A DNA stretch of 26,091 nt from JANMZR01 sp031383555 (GTDB lineage: Bacteria; Bacteroidota; Bacteroidia; Cytophagales; Spirosomataceae): assembly GCA_031383555.1 (NCBI GenBank), contig JANMZR010000137.1, positions 1 through 26,091 on the forward strand, read 5' to 3'. This document shows, piece after piece, positions 1-7,536 of this stretch (within the stretch, counting starts at the first letter, position 1; each line of letters opens with the position of its first letter). The position numbers were made by a program, and so were the translations under genes. A model generated the notes under the pieces. That model worked only from the letters and a program-made list of their open reading frames with translations. It was not told the DNA's origin and did not search any database.

Positions 1-8
1 CCTCTCAC

Positions 9-40
9 ACCACCCTACGTGCCGTTCGGCATAGGGCGGT
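9..40 (-). other. Group II intron domain V (catalytic hairpin)
   Basis: Read on the minus strand, bases 40-32 pair with 17-9 (nine pairs, one of them G-U). A two-base bulge (CG, 19-18) follows, then four pairs (31-28 with 23-20) close a GAAC loop. This is the domain V layout. The lower stem reads ACCGCC, which contains the CGC catalytic triad characteristic of class C introns instead of AGC. It overlaps the last codons and stop of the maturase gene (stop at 15-17). Confidence 0.8.
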
Positions 41-1442
41 TCGTAAAGTTACTAAATTTCGTGAACGCTTGACTAAAGGTTGTTAGTTTGATACTCTCAA
101 AATAGGCATTGGTTAGGGTAGTTGAAAGTATAGGACTTATGGCTGTACGCCAATAACTCTTTCGAGTATTGGCATGTTCCCACGCTTTCTGTGGGTCTAT
201 TCCTAACCGTTTTAAGTTCTCGAACTTTGTCTTTATCTTCTTCCAATCTTTCCAATGACACATTCTAAGTCTTCGGCGCATCCACTCGTCAAGCTTTTGG
301 CAATGTCTTTTCATATGGGCTAAACTGAAGTAGCTAGTCCAGCCAATTATCAGGCTTGACAGTTTTCTTACTCGTTCTTCCATACTCATTGCATTGCTCC
401 TACTAGTGAGCTTCTTTACCTTGGCTTTTATCCTTATCAACGACTTTTCATGGATGCGAACAGCCACTACTTGCTTGTTTTGATAAAAGCTGAATCCAAG
501 AAACTTCCTTTGTTTGGGGCTTCCAACCGCACTCTTGCTTTTGTTGACTTTCAACTTTAGCTTCTCTTCAATGAACTTGCTAACGCCTGCAATTACTCGG
601 TCGGCACTTCGCTTGCTTTTGACGTAAATGTTGCAGTCGTCGGCATAACGACAGAAACGATGCCCTCGCTTTTCAAGTTCTTTGTCGAGCTGGTCAAGCA
701 TGATGTTGGATAATAGCGGGCTTAATGGGCCGCCCTGTGGTGTGCCTTCCTCTGATTTGCAATAAATCCCACCTATCATTACCCCTGATTCGAGGTAGTA
801 CCTGATTAATCGTAACACTCGCTTATCATGTACCTTTAAAGATATAAGGTGCATGAGTTTGTCGTGATTTACTCGGTCGAAGAACTTTTCTAAGTCAATA
901 TCAACTATTACTTTATAACCTGCGTTGATGTACTCTTCTGCCTTTCTCATGGCTTGGTGTGCATTCTTGGCGGGTCTAAAGCCGTAGCTATTGGGTGAAA
1001 ATCCTGCCTCGAAAATGGGGCTTAATACCTGGGCGATTGCCTGCTGAATCATACGGTCAACTACCGTGGGGATGCCTAAAAGCCGTATGCCCCCGTCTGG
1101 CTTGGGTATTTCCACTCGCCTTACAGGTTGTGGGCGATACCTGCCTGTTTTCAATTCCTCTTCCAATCTTGGCCAGTTCACATTCAGATAATCCAGAAGG
1201 TCTTCTGTTTTCATCTTGTCGATTCCTGCACTGCCTCCATTGCTCCTAACTCGGTCGTAGGCTTTACGCCTATTTTCCTTAGATAGGATTTGTTCGAGTA
1301 ATTGAGGTTCACTCAATTCGTCTCTTGGTTCTGTTTTCGCCTCGACATAGCTATGCTCTTCAACGCTACCTCGGGGTTCCACCCCTACTTCCCGTTGTAA
1401 GTCCTTACTTTCATAAGATTGGCTGCTTTCTAAGCCTGTCAT
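15..1442 (-). CDS. ltrA: Group II intron reverse transcriptase/maturase (class C type)
   Basis: This protein reverse-transcribes the intron RNA and helps it fold and splice. It has 475 aa from an ATG. Visible reverse-transcriptase motifs are the first catalytic block with Asp181 in DIDLEKFFD, the EGTPQGGPLSP block at 232-242, and the active-site YADD at 266-269. A maturase (domain X) region follows, with GWTSYF near 369 and a WRRRLR / LGIDPQKAW / YWR signature typical of class C maturases. There is no C-terminal HNH endonuclease, as expected for this class. The first 45 residues are a charged extension before the usual start of the RT fold. The last codons (NRPMPNGT) run through the domain V helix, so protein and ribozyme sequence overlap. 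The frame is intact. Confidence 0.95.
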   Translation of the reverse strand: MTGLESSQSYESKDLQREVGVEPRGSVEEHSYVEAKTEPRDELSEPQLLEQILSKENRRKAYDRVRSNGGSAGIDKMKTEDLLDYLNVNWPRLEEELKTGRYRPQPVRRVEIPKPDGGIRLLGIPTVVDRMIQQAIAQVLSPIFEAGFSPNSYGFRPAKNAHQAMRKAEEYINAGYKVIVDIDLEKFFDRVNHDKLMHLISLKVHDKRVLRLIRYYLESGVMIGGIYCKSEEGTPQGGPLSPLLSNIMLDQLDKELEKRGHRFCRYADDCNIYVKSKRSADRVIAGVSKFIEEKLKLKVNKSKSAVGSPKQRKFLGFSFYQNKQVVAVRIHEKSLIRIKAKVKKLTSRSNAMSMEERVRKLSSLIIGWTSYFSLAHMKRHCQKLDEWMRRRLRMCHWKDWKKIKTKFENLKRLGIDPQKAWEHANTRKSYWRTAISPILSTTLTNAYFESIKLTTFSQAFTKFSNFTNRPMPNGT

Positions 1443-1482
1443 GAGATTACAAAATTTATAGACTCTTTACGTTCAGCCCTTC

Positions 1483-1500
1483 TCCCGATACCTATCGGGA
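1483..1500 (-). repeat. Perfect 8-bp hairpin in intron 5' region
   Basis: TCCCGATA and TATCGGGA form a perfect stem around a two-base CC spacer, 40 bases upstream of the maturase start. It lies inside the group II intron. It is therefore best read as part of the ribozyme fold (domains III/IV) or a small structure in the maturase leader. No U tract follows on the minus strand. Confidence 0.5.
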
Positions 1501-1863
1501 TACTATGACCTCTGCTGACTTCTGACTGACCAGTCTAGTATCACTACAAGGGTTTGGTGGGTCTAAATTCATATTCCCATCAGTCCGTCAGATCTCCCCA
1601 GGTAAGGGCAATAGCTTTCATCTCATCTACCTGCAACATTTACTCCTAAGGTGTCGTGTAGTATAGGACTTCGTTTTGTTTTGCAAACTCATCCGACCCT
1701 AGTAAGCCTTTGTATGTTATTTCTGTTCGTCAGGCCAAGACTTTGCCTCCAGCTTCTTTCAGATTCCACCTCACGGTGGACACCCTTGCTATCAGCTAAT
1801 GATTCCTACTACAAAGCTCATAGTGGACTTGCACCACCGAGCTATTACCCATGCTGGGCACAC

Positions 1864-1898
1864 AAAAATGCCCATTTCACAAAAAAGTGAAATGGGCA
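1864..1898 (-). terminator. Intrinsic terminator of the TonB-dependent receptor, intron target site
   Basis: A perfect 12-bp stem (1869-1880 with 1887-1898) closes a six-base loop. On the minus strand it is followed by five T residues (1868-1864). It lies 28 bases after the receptor stop codon. The T run is interrupted directly by the 5' end of the group II intron, so only the first part of the original U tract remains. This is the class C target pattern: stem-loop, short T-rich binding site, then intron. Confidence 0.92.
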
Positions 1899-1925
1899 AT
1901 ATTAGAGATTAGGGAAAGGGGGTTA

Positions 1926-4763
1926 TTAAAATTTAATGTTCAAATTTGCATTGAATATAGTGCCCAATTGACTGAACTGTGAGCCATTGTAACCAAGAAT
2001 GTCATAACGACCACTAAAGCCCAAGAAACCACGTAGTAAATCTTTAGCAGCTTGATCCTTTATTGCAGCTTCTCCTTTTGAATTGATGGCTACTAAATCC
2101 CATTTAGGCAATACGTTCAATAAATTATTTGCATTTACTGTAAACACAACTTTTTTCGAAAATTGATAGGCAACACTTAAATCCGTAACAACACCTGGCT
2201 TGAACTCAGCTTTAATATTTTCCATATCACCACCACCATTATCCAAATCTTGGAAAGCTGTTTTGCCAAAAAGCGTATTGTTAAGGTTGAAAATGAACTT
2301 ATTCAACTGTAAATCAAAGCCTAAGATAGCTTTATATTTTGGACGACTTTCTGTTAAAAGTGACTTAATCTGAGTATTCAAAATACTTGAACCTGCTGCT
2401 TTAATAGCTGCTGGCTCGGCAGGAGTTCCTATAATTTTGTTTTCCAACATAAAGTTACCAGCTAAATTGATACCTAAAGTACCTTTACCAACTGGCACAT
2501 TTTTGTAGTTAAATACATAGTCTAAACCAGAAGTTCTAGTTTCAATACCATTGATAAAGAACTGTACCGATGCAAGATCATAAGCACCTACACCAACTGC
2601 CGTTCCTTTCAAAATTCTTCCTAAATCAGTTGTTGGAACAGCAAGGCTTTTATCACCTGTTGAAATAGATGAACTATATACGATACGATCTTCAACACCG
2701 ATAGTAAAATAATCAAACGACATACTGAAGTTTTTCGAAGGATTCAAAGCTAAACCCAAAGTAAAGTTTTTTGAAGTTTCAGGGCGAAGTGTTGGAATAC
2801 CTAATTGCTTAGCCTGTGCACTTCTGTTGTTGAACAAACCAGAAAGCTGAATAGTGCCGCCTACAAATGCCGCTTGTACAGATTGTGCGTAGATCTGGTG
2901 CAAAGTTGGAGCACGGAAACCCGTTGATGCCGAAGCTCTGATTACTGCTTTATCGCCAGCTAATTTATAGCGTGATGAAAGTTTCCAAACATTGGCGTTT
3001 CCAAAATCAGAATAGTTTTCAGTCCGGAAAGTACCATTTACTAAAAAATCCTTAGTGATATCATAACTTAAGTCCAAATAAGCTCCAATATTAAAACGTT
3101 TGTTTGTTCCAGCATTCAATTTGTTAATACCCGGAAACGAATTTGAGCCTTCAGATTCATATGACTTTTCGTCACCAGCCACAATTGTATAAGCTTCAGA
3201 GCGAGCCTCCATACCAAAGCCAATTCCAAAAGATTCTGTAACAGCTTTGTTTACATCAATATTTCCAACAATATGACTGAAACCATAACCTCCTGGCTTG
3301 AAGCGAGTTGGTGATGCTTTTCCTAAACCACGATTTACAGTATTCTCAACGGTATAGTCTTGAGTGTTTCCTCCGATGGTTAAAGACGCATCATGTTTCC
3401 AACCATTGGTTTCGCCTTTAGCTCCTAAAGTTGCGTTATAGTCAATCAAATCTCCTTCAAATGTTGGCACATAACCATTGTAACCTTTATACAAATCAAC
3501 ACCATCTGAAGGGAAGGCTAAAGTTGCCGCTGTCAACCAGTTTTTCCCGCCATTATCAGTTGGGCTATGCAAAAGGCCTCTATCTTGACGCCAATAGGGT
3601 GTACGGAAGTTGGCAAAACTAGCAACTCTCTTTGCAACCATAGCGGCGTTTCCGTATAATTCACTATTAATCCCGATTGGTATACCTGCATTAATAGCAA
3701 ACTTTCCAGCTGTTATTTCACCAGTACCATTTATGTTTCCTCCAGTAGGGTCGAAGGCTAAATATGATTTAATCAATTGATCCTGTGGGCCACCACCACC
3801 ATCACCAAAAGTAGCAATTTCAGTAGGCACATGTATTTTACCTGAACGCACCGCTGAATTATTATTTGAAAAATCAACAGTATAGTTTACAAAACCTTTT
3901 GTGCCAAAGTTAGCACCACTATTTAACGAAACACCTATCGAACCGCCATCACCGGCTGAAGTAACGCCTGAGTTAAGGTTCAATGAAGTATACTCATATT
4001 TATCTTTGAGAATCACGTTCATAACCCCCGCAATGGCATCCGAACCATATTGTGCTGATGCACCGTCTCGTAATATCTCAACTCTTTTGATGGCATCTTG
4101 AGGAATTGCAGAAAGGTCAACGCCTGTTTCGCCACGACCTGGTGAAAACTGTACATAAAGTAATGAGCTTAAGTTTTTGCGCTTTCCATTAATCAATATC
4201 AAGGTACGGCTTGGTCCCATATTTCTAATTTCATACGGATCTAATAGGGTTGTAGCATCGTTTACCGGCGTATTTACTGTGTTAAATGATGGCACTTTAT
4301 ATTGTAAAGCCTTATCAAAAGAAGTTTGCCCTGTAGTCCGAAGTTCAGCAGCCGAAATAATATCGATTGGAAGTGGAGAGTCAACAACTGTTCGCTGTGA
4401 GCCACGGCTACCAACTGAAATCACTACTTCGTCAAGACTTGTTGTAGAAGCATCCAATGATACGTTTGCTGTAGTTTCACCATTAACAGTAATAGACTTT
4501 GTAGTAGTTTGGTAACCAATTGATGAATACCGAACATCATAAGTACCATTGTTTAATTTTAAATTGTAACTACCGTCACTCCCTGATGTTGTACCTTGAT
4601 TTGTACCCACCACCGTGATAGATGAACCAGGAATAGTGCCTCCTTGGGGGTCAGATATTACACCTTTGAGCGTTCCTTGCGCAAAAACATTAGCTGTTGC
4701 TAGCATTCCAATTACTATAAATGACAGTAAATGAATTGGTTTTTTAAATAATTGTTTAATCAT
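1926..4763 (-). CDS. TonB-dependent outer-membrane receptor with CarboxypepD_reg-like N-domain
   Basis: This is an outer-membrane beta-barrel importer powered by TonB. It has 945 aa. A signal peptide covers residues 1-29 (hydrophobic run ending NVFAQ). Residues about 31-110 form a carboxypeptidase-regulatory-like domain (GVISDPQGG... GSYNLKL... ISVNG-type pattern). The plug follows at about 115-255, with a VEILRDGASAQYGSDAIAGVMNV segment typical of receptor plugs, and then the barrel. The last residue is Phe (NLNIKF), as expected for an outer-membrane protein recognised by the BAM machinery. The substrate cannot be read from sequence. No SusD-like lipoprotein lies next to it, so it is not an obvious SusCD pair. 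The start is ATG. It ends 28 bases before a terminator. Confidence 0.93.
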   Translation of the reverse strand: MIKQLFKKPIHLLSFIVIGMLATANVFAQGTLKGVISDPQGGTIPGSSITVVGTNQGTTSGSDGSYNLKLNNGTYDVRYSSIGYQTTTKSITVNGETTANVSLDASTTSLDEVVISVGSRGSQRTVVDSPLPIDIISAAELRTTGQTSFDKALQYKVPSFNTVNTPVNDATTLLDPYEIRNMGPSRTLILINGKRKNLSSLLYVQFSPGRGETGVDLSAIPQDAIKRVEILRDGASAQYGSDAIAGVMNVILKDKYEYTSLNLNSGVTSAGDGGSIGVSLNSGANFGTKGFVNYTVDFSNNNSAVRSGKIHVPTEIATFGDGGGGPQDQLIKSYLAFDPTGGNINGTGEITAGKFAINAGIPIGINSELYGNAAMVAKRVASFANFRTPYWRQDRGLLHSPTDNGGKNWLTAATLAFPSDGVDLYKGYNGYVPTFEGDLIDYNATLGAKGETNGWKHDASLTIGGNTQDYTVENTVNRGLGKASPTRFKPGGYGFSHIVGNIDVNKAVTESFGIGFGMEARSEAYTIVAGDEKSYESEGSNSFPGINKLNAGTNKRFNIGAYLDLSYDITKDFLVNGTFRTENYSDFGNANVWKLSSRYKLAGDKAVIRASASTGFRAPTLHQIYAQSVQAAFVGGTIQLSGLFNNRSAQAKQLGIPTLRPETSKNFTLGLALNPSKNFSMSFDYFTIGVEDRIVYSSSISTGDKSLAVPTTDLGRILKGTAVGVGAYDLASVQFFINGIETRTSGLDYVFNYKNVPVGKGTLGINLAGNFMLENKIIGTPAEPAAIKAAGSSILNTQIKSLLTESRPKYKAILGFDLQLNKFIFNLNNTLFGKTAFQDLDNGGGDMENIKAEFKPGVVTDLSVAYQFSKKVVFTVNANNLLNVLPKWDLVAINSKGEAAIKDQAAKDLLRGFLGFSGRYDILGYNGSQFSQLGTIFNANLNIKF

Positions 4764-5064
4764 CTTTTTTTTGTTTTGGTTAATAAATTGTTTGAATTGA
4801 TAAGATAATAAAGTGTGAATTTTTATTAATTGTTCAAATAAATAAACCTAAATATCGAAGAGAATATTCAGAAAATTTCGCAATTACAATTAATTGCCAA
4901 AGAAAATTTGTTTAATGTACTAATTTGAAAGTTTTTATTTGCTGAATTTTAAAAGCAATATTAACACAACTATTTCAAATGACCAAGCTAAAATGCAAAA
5001 AAAAAGAGCACAGTGTATCACACTTTGCCCTTTTGTAATATAAATACTAGTTTTCTTTATATTA
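4764..5064 (-). promoter_or_regulatory. Intergenic region upstream of the TonB-dependent receptor
   Basis: About 300 AT-rich bases without a gene. It holds the glutamate dehydrogenase terminator at its right end and must hold the receptor promoter. An inverted repeat at 4880-4897 (GCAATTA, CAAT, TAATTGC) is a possible operator. A TTTATTTG element, seven of eight matches to the Bacteroidota -7 consensus TAnnTTTG, occurs on the minus strand near 4833-4840, but I see no convincing -33 partner. The promoter is not firmly located. Confidence 0.4.
4997..5031 (-). terminator. Intrinsic terminator of glutamate dehydrogenase
   Basis: An imperfect stem (5006-5017 with 5021-5031, with mismatches) is followed on the minus strand by nine T residues (5005-4997). 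It lies 34 bases after the dehydrogenase stop codon. The long U tract makes it convincing despite the mismatches. Confidence 0.75.
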
Positions 5065-6342
5065 TCAATAACCTCCTCTAAATTTATATGTATCTGCTAC
5101 TTTTTTAATTGCCACAATGTATGCGGCAATTCGCATATTCACTTTGTATTGTTTCGAAGTGGCATAAACATTGTCAAAAGCGGCACTTAGTATTCGCTCA
5201 CTTCGTCTATTTATACGATCTAAATCCCATTTGTAACCAATTCTATTTTGTACCCACTCAAAATAAGAAACGGTTACACCACCTGCATTAGCCAATATAT
5301 CAGGTACTACCATGATGCCTTTGTCGTTTATTATATCATCAGCACTGGCTGAGGTAGGCCCGTTGGCGCCTTCTACAATAAGGCGAGCTTGAATAGTATG
5401 CGCATTGTCATCTGTAATAACATCTTCCTTTGCAGCGGGTACAAGTACATCAACTTTCAGGGCTAATAACTCTTCATTTGTTATTTTTTCGGCACCATCA
5501 TAGCCTTCTAAATGGCCATTATGGGCATCACGATAGGCTAAAGCTTCAGCAATTGCAATGCCTTTTTCATTAAAATAAGCCCCAGAAATATCAGAAACGC
5601 CTTTAATAGTAACCCCTCTTTCTTGTAGTAATATTGCTGCAAATGACCCCACATTTCCAAAGCCTTGAATGGCTGCCGAGGCTGTATTTGGGTTTATTTT
5701 TAGTTTTTCCATACCTGCCAAGGCGGTTGACATTACCCCACGACCAGTGGCTTCTGTACGACCTAATGAGCCTCCTAATACCAAGGGCTTACCTGTAACT
5801 ACTGCATTGACTGTCATGCCTTTAGCCTTAGAATATTCATCCATTAGCCAAGCCATTTCACGCTGGCCCGTACCCATATCAGGTGCCGGAATATCACGAT
5901 CAGGGCCAAAAACATCTAACATCGAAACTGTGTAGGCACGCATCAATCGCTCAATTTCACCAGACGACATTTCACGTGGATTGCAACAAATACCCCCTTT
6001 TGCCCCTCCGTATGGAATATCTACAACGGCACATTTCCAGGTCATCCAAGCAGCCAAGGCACGCACTTCGTCAATATGCACGCCTGGGTCGAGTCGGATG
6101 CCCCCTTTTGAAGGCCCCAAAATATTGGAATGAATTACTCTGTGCCCTTCAAACACTTTTATACGACCATCGTCCATGGTAATGGGCAGGCCTACCGTTA
6201 CTTGGCGAGCAGGTACTTTCAAAATATAGTACATTTCTTCTGATATGCCCAGTAATTCTACTGCCTTGTCAAAGCGTTGCATCATGGATTCAAGCGGATT
6301 TTCTTTATCAGAAATTGGAGCGGGCTCTATATAACTTCCCAT
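5065..6342 (-). CDS. gdhA: Glu/Leu/Phe/Val family dehydrogenase, probably glutamate dehydrogenase
   Basis: This enzyme reversibly deaminates glutamate to 2-oxoglutarate and ammonia with NAD(P), linking nitrogen and carbon metabolism in the cytoplasm. It has 425 aa, the usual length for the hexameric bacterial enzyme. Substrate-side motifs are GPSKGGIRLD (76-85) and YGGAKGGI (111-118), whose Lys115 is the expected catalytic lysine. The catalytic Asp155 is in PAPDMGTG. The dinucleotide-binding motif is IQGFGNVGS (about 225-233). The start is ATG. It stands alone between its own promoter and terminator. The family also includes leucine and phenylalanine dehydrogenases, but length and motifs favour glutamate. 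Cofactor preference is not decided here. Confidence 0.9.
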   Translation of the reverse strand: MGSYIEPAPISDKENPLESMMQRFDKAVELLGISEEMYYILKVPARQVTVGLPITMDDGRIKVFEGHRVIHSNILGPSKGGIRLDPGVHIDEVRALAAWMTWKCAVVDIPYGGAKGGICCNPREMSSGEIERLMRAYTVSMLDVFGPDRDIPAPDMGTGQREMAWLMDEYSKAKGMTVNAVVTGKPLVLGGSLGRTEATGRGVMSTALAGMEKLKINPNTASAAIQGFGNVGSFAAILLQERGVTIKGVSDISGAYFNEKGIAIAEALAYRDAHNGHLEGYDGAEKITNEELLALKVDVLVPAAKEDVITDDNAHTIQARLIVEGANGPTSASADDIINDKGIMVVPDILANAGGVTVSYFEWVQNRIGYKWDLDRINRRSERILSAAFDNVYATSKQYKVNMRIAAYIVAIKKVADTYKFRGGY

Positions 6343-6383
6343 AGTTTTTTTTGTATTATTTGTTGATAGATTTAATTTTTGTG

Positions 6384-6415
6384 CAAATAAACTATATTAT
6401 TAACGAAAATACAAA
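6384..6415 (-). promoter_or_regulatory. Candidate promoter for glutamate dehydrogenase
   Basis: The minus strand carries TTTG at 6415-6412, a 20-base spacer, and TTTATTTG at 6391-6384. These fit the Bacteroidota -33 (TTG) and -7 (TAnnTTTG, one mismatch) elements with correct spacing. Transcription would begin about 35 bases before the ATG. Confidence 0.45.
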
Positions 6416-6605
6416 GTATTGATTATCAAGTATTTTTAATGAAAAATTAGAAAAAAAGCGGGATTGATTGGGGAATTGCCAATATTAAGAATAAAGATTT
6501 GGACTTTTTGAATATTGCCAAATTATCTATTTAAAAATGGGGGAAAAGAGAAATAAAAAAAAGGGAGAATTTTTGAAAATAAAAAAGACTATTTAAGGAT
6601 AATAC

Positions 6606-7469
6606 TTATTTCGCTGTACCAAAACCCATTAATATTTTTGGATTTTCAAATTCAAAATGGTTTAAAAATATTTGGGTTGTTTTAGATATGCCCTCTTTCG
6701 AGTTATATTTTATTTCATATTTGGTCAAAAAACCTTTGCCATCAAGCCCACTTTTTGAAAGAAAATTAGGCCCTTTCTCTTTAAAAATGTATTTTACATG
6801 TTGGCCCATTTCATCCCGAAGTAAATCAAAATAGGTTTGTTCATTTTCAATAGCCCCGTTGGATCCTGTACCCACTTTTACTGGGTTTTTTGGTGAAAAG
6901 CCATAGGATTTATCCGTTGAAATTTCTACTAATTTTATGATAGAAAAAACCTTAGTACGCTCATTTTCTGGTGTTTCGCAGAAGTCAACTTTCGGGTAAG
7001 CAGTCGCCAAACTCAATCCTTTAGCTTTTTTAAATTCGGCACAAGCATCATTAAATTTTCCCAAATATTCAAAAAGTAGACCCTTGTTCATAAAGGCATC
7101 GGCATAATTGGGGTCAAGCATTATGGCCTTGTCCAAATCAATTAATGCTAGGTCATATTTCGCTAATTTTTTACGAATAATTGCCCTATGAAGGTAACCC
7201 TTTTTGGCATCGGGCTTAGCAGCAATGGCTTTATCAATATCCAATATGGCGGCATCAAAGTTTTTGAGCATAGATTTGGCCACTGCCCGATTAAAAAGGG
7301 CTGGATAATCTTTTGGGCTTTGCTTTATAACCTCATCTAAAAGTTTTATACCTGTCTCATAATCATTGGATTGCAGCTTTTTTATGGCGGCTAAAAAGGT
7401 GGGGTTTTGTGACTGAGAGTTCCCTAAAAAGGAAATAAAAAGCAGCAATATTATACCTAATTTCTTCAA
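6606..7469 (-). CDS. Secreted tetratricopeptide-repeat protein
   Basis: This 287-aa protein has an N-terminal signal peptide (MKKLGIILLLFISFLGNSQS). About four TPR units span residues 24-165, with the typical alternation (YPALFNRAVAKSMLKNFDAAILDIDKA, then KKGYLHRAIIRKKLAKYDLALIDLDKA, here described in part). TPRs are protein-binding scaffolds. Residues about 175-287 form a separate C-terminal part that I do not recognise. The start codon is TTG; no in-frame ATG fits before the signal peptide. It follows glnS by 67 bases on the same strand, so cotranscription is likely, with no obvious functional link. Its role is unknown, probably periplasmic. Confidence 0.8.
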   Translation of the reverse strand: MKKLGIILLLFISFLGNSQSQNPTFLAAIKKLQSNDYETGIKLLDEVIKQSPKDYPALFNRAVAKSMLKNFDAAILDIDKAIAAKPDAKKGYLHRAIIRKKLAKYDLALIDLDKAIMLDPNYADAFMNKGLLFEYLGKFNDACAEFKKAKGLSLATAYPKVDFCETPENERTKVFSIIKLVEISTDKSYGFSPKNPVKVGTGSNGAIENEQTYFDLLRDEMGQHVKYIFKEKGPNFLSKSGLDGKGFLTKYEIKYNSKEGISKTTQIFLNHFEFENPKILMGFGTAK

Positions 7470-7536
7470 ATTAATATCAATTTTTGGTTTTCAAAACGTT
7501 AGCTTAATCCTTTTTAGTATTAATTTTAGTTAATGC

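Larger units (their letters stand above)
1..1863 (-). mobile_element. Group IIC (bacterial class C) intron, 3' end cut by window edge
   Basis: This is a self-splicing retroelement read on the minus strand. The 5' boundary is placed at 1863, where the minus strand reads GTGTGCCCAGC, matching the group II GUGYG start. It follows five T residues that abut a terminator hairpin. Bases 1443-1863 hold the structural domains before the ORF, including a GGTGCAAGTCC-type segment typical of domain I. The maturase ORF is 15-1442, and a domain V hairpin lies at 9-40. Domain VI and the 3' exon lie beyond base 1. The maturase lacks an endonuclease domain and the insertion is just behind an intrinsic terminator, both known hallmarks of class C. 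The element looks richer in G+C than its surroundings. The exact 5' end is inferred from consensus. Confidence 0.88.

Noticed and set aside
1483..1500. Perfect hairpin as a transcription terminator before the maturase
   Set aside because: No U tract follows on either strand and it lies inside the intron structural region, so ribozyme folding is the simpler reading.
4177..4515. 112-codon open frame opposite the TonB-dependent receptor plug region
   Set aside because: It is antisense to a conserved domain, with composition explained by the receptor codons.
1926..4763. SusC-type receptor of a polysaccharide utilisation locus
   Set aside because: No SusD-like gene is adjacent and the protein lacks features I would need to call the SusC subgroup; a plain TonB-dependent receptor is safer.
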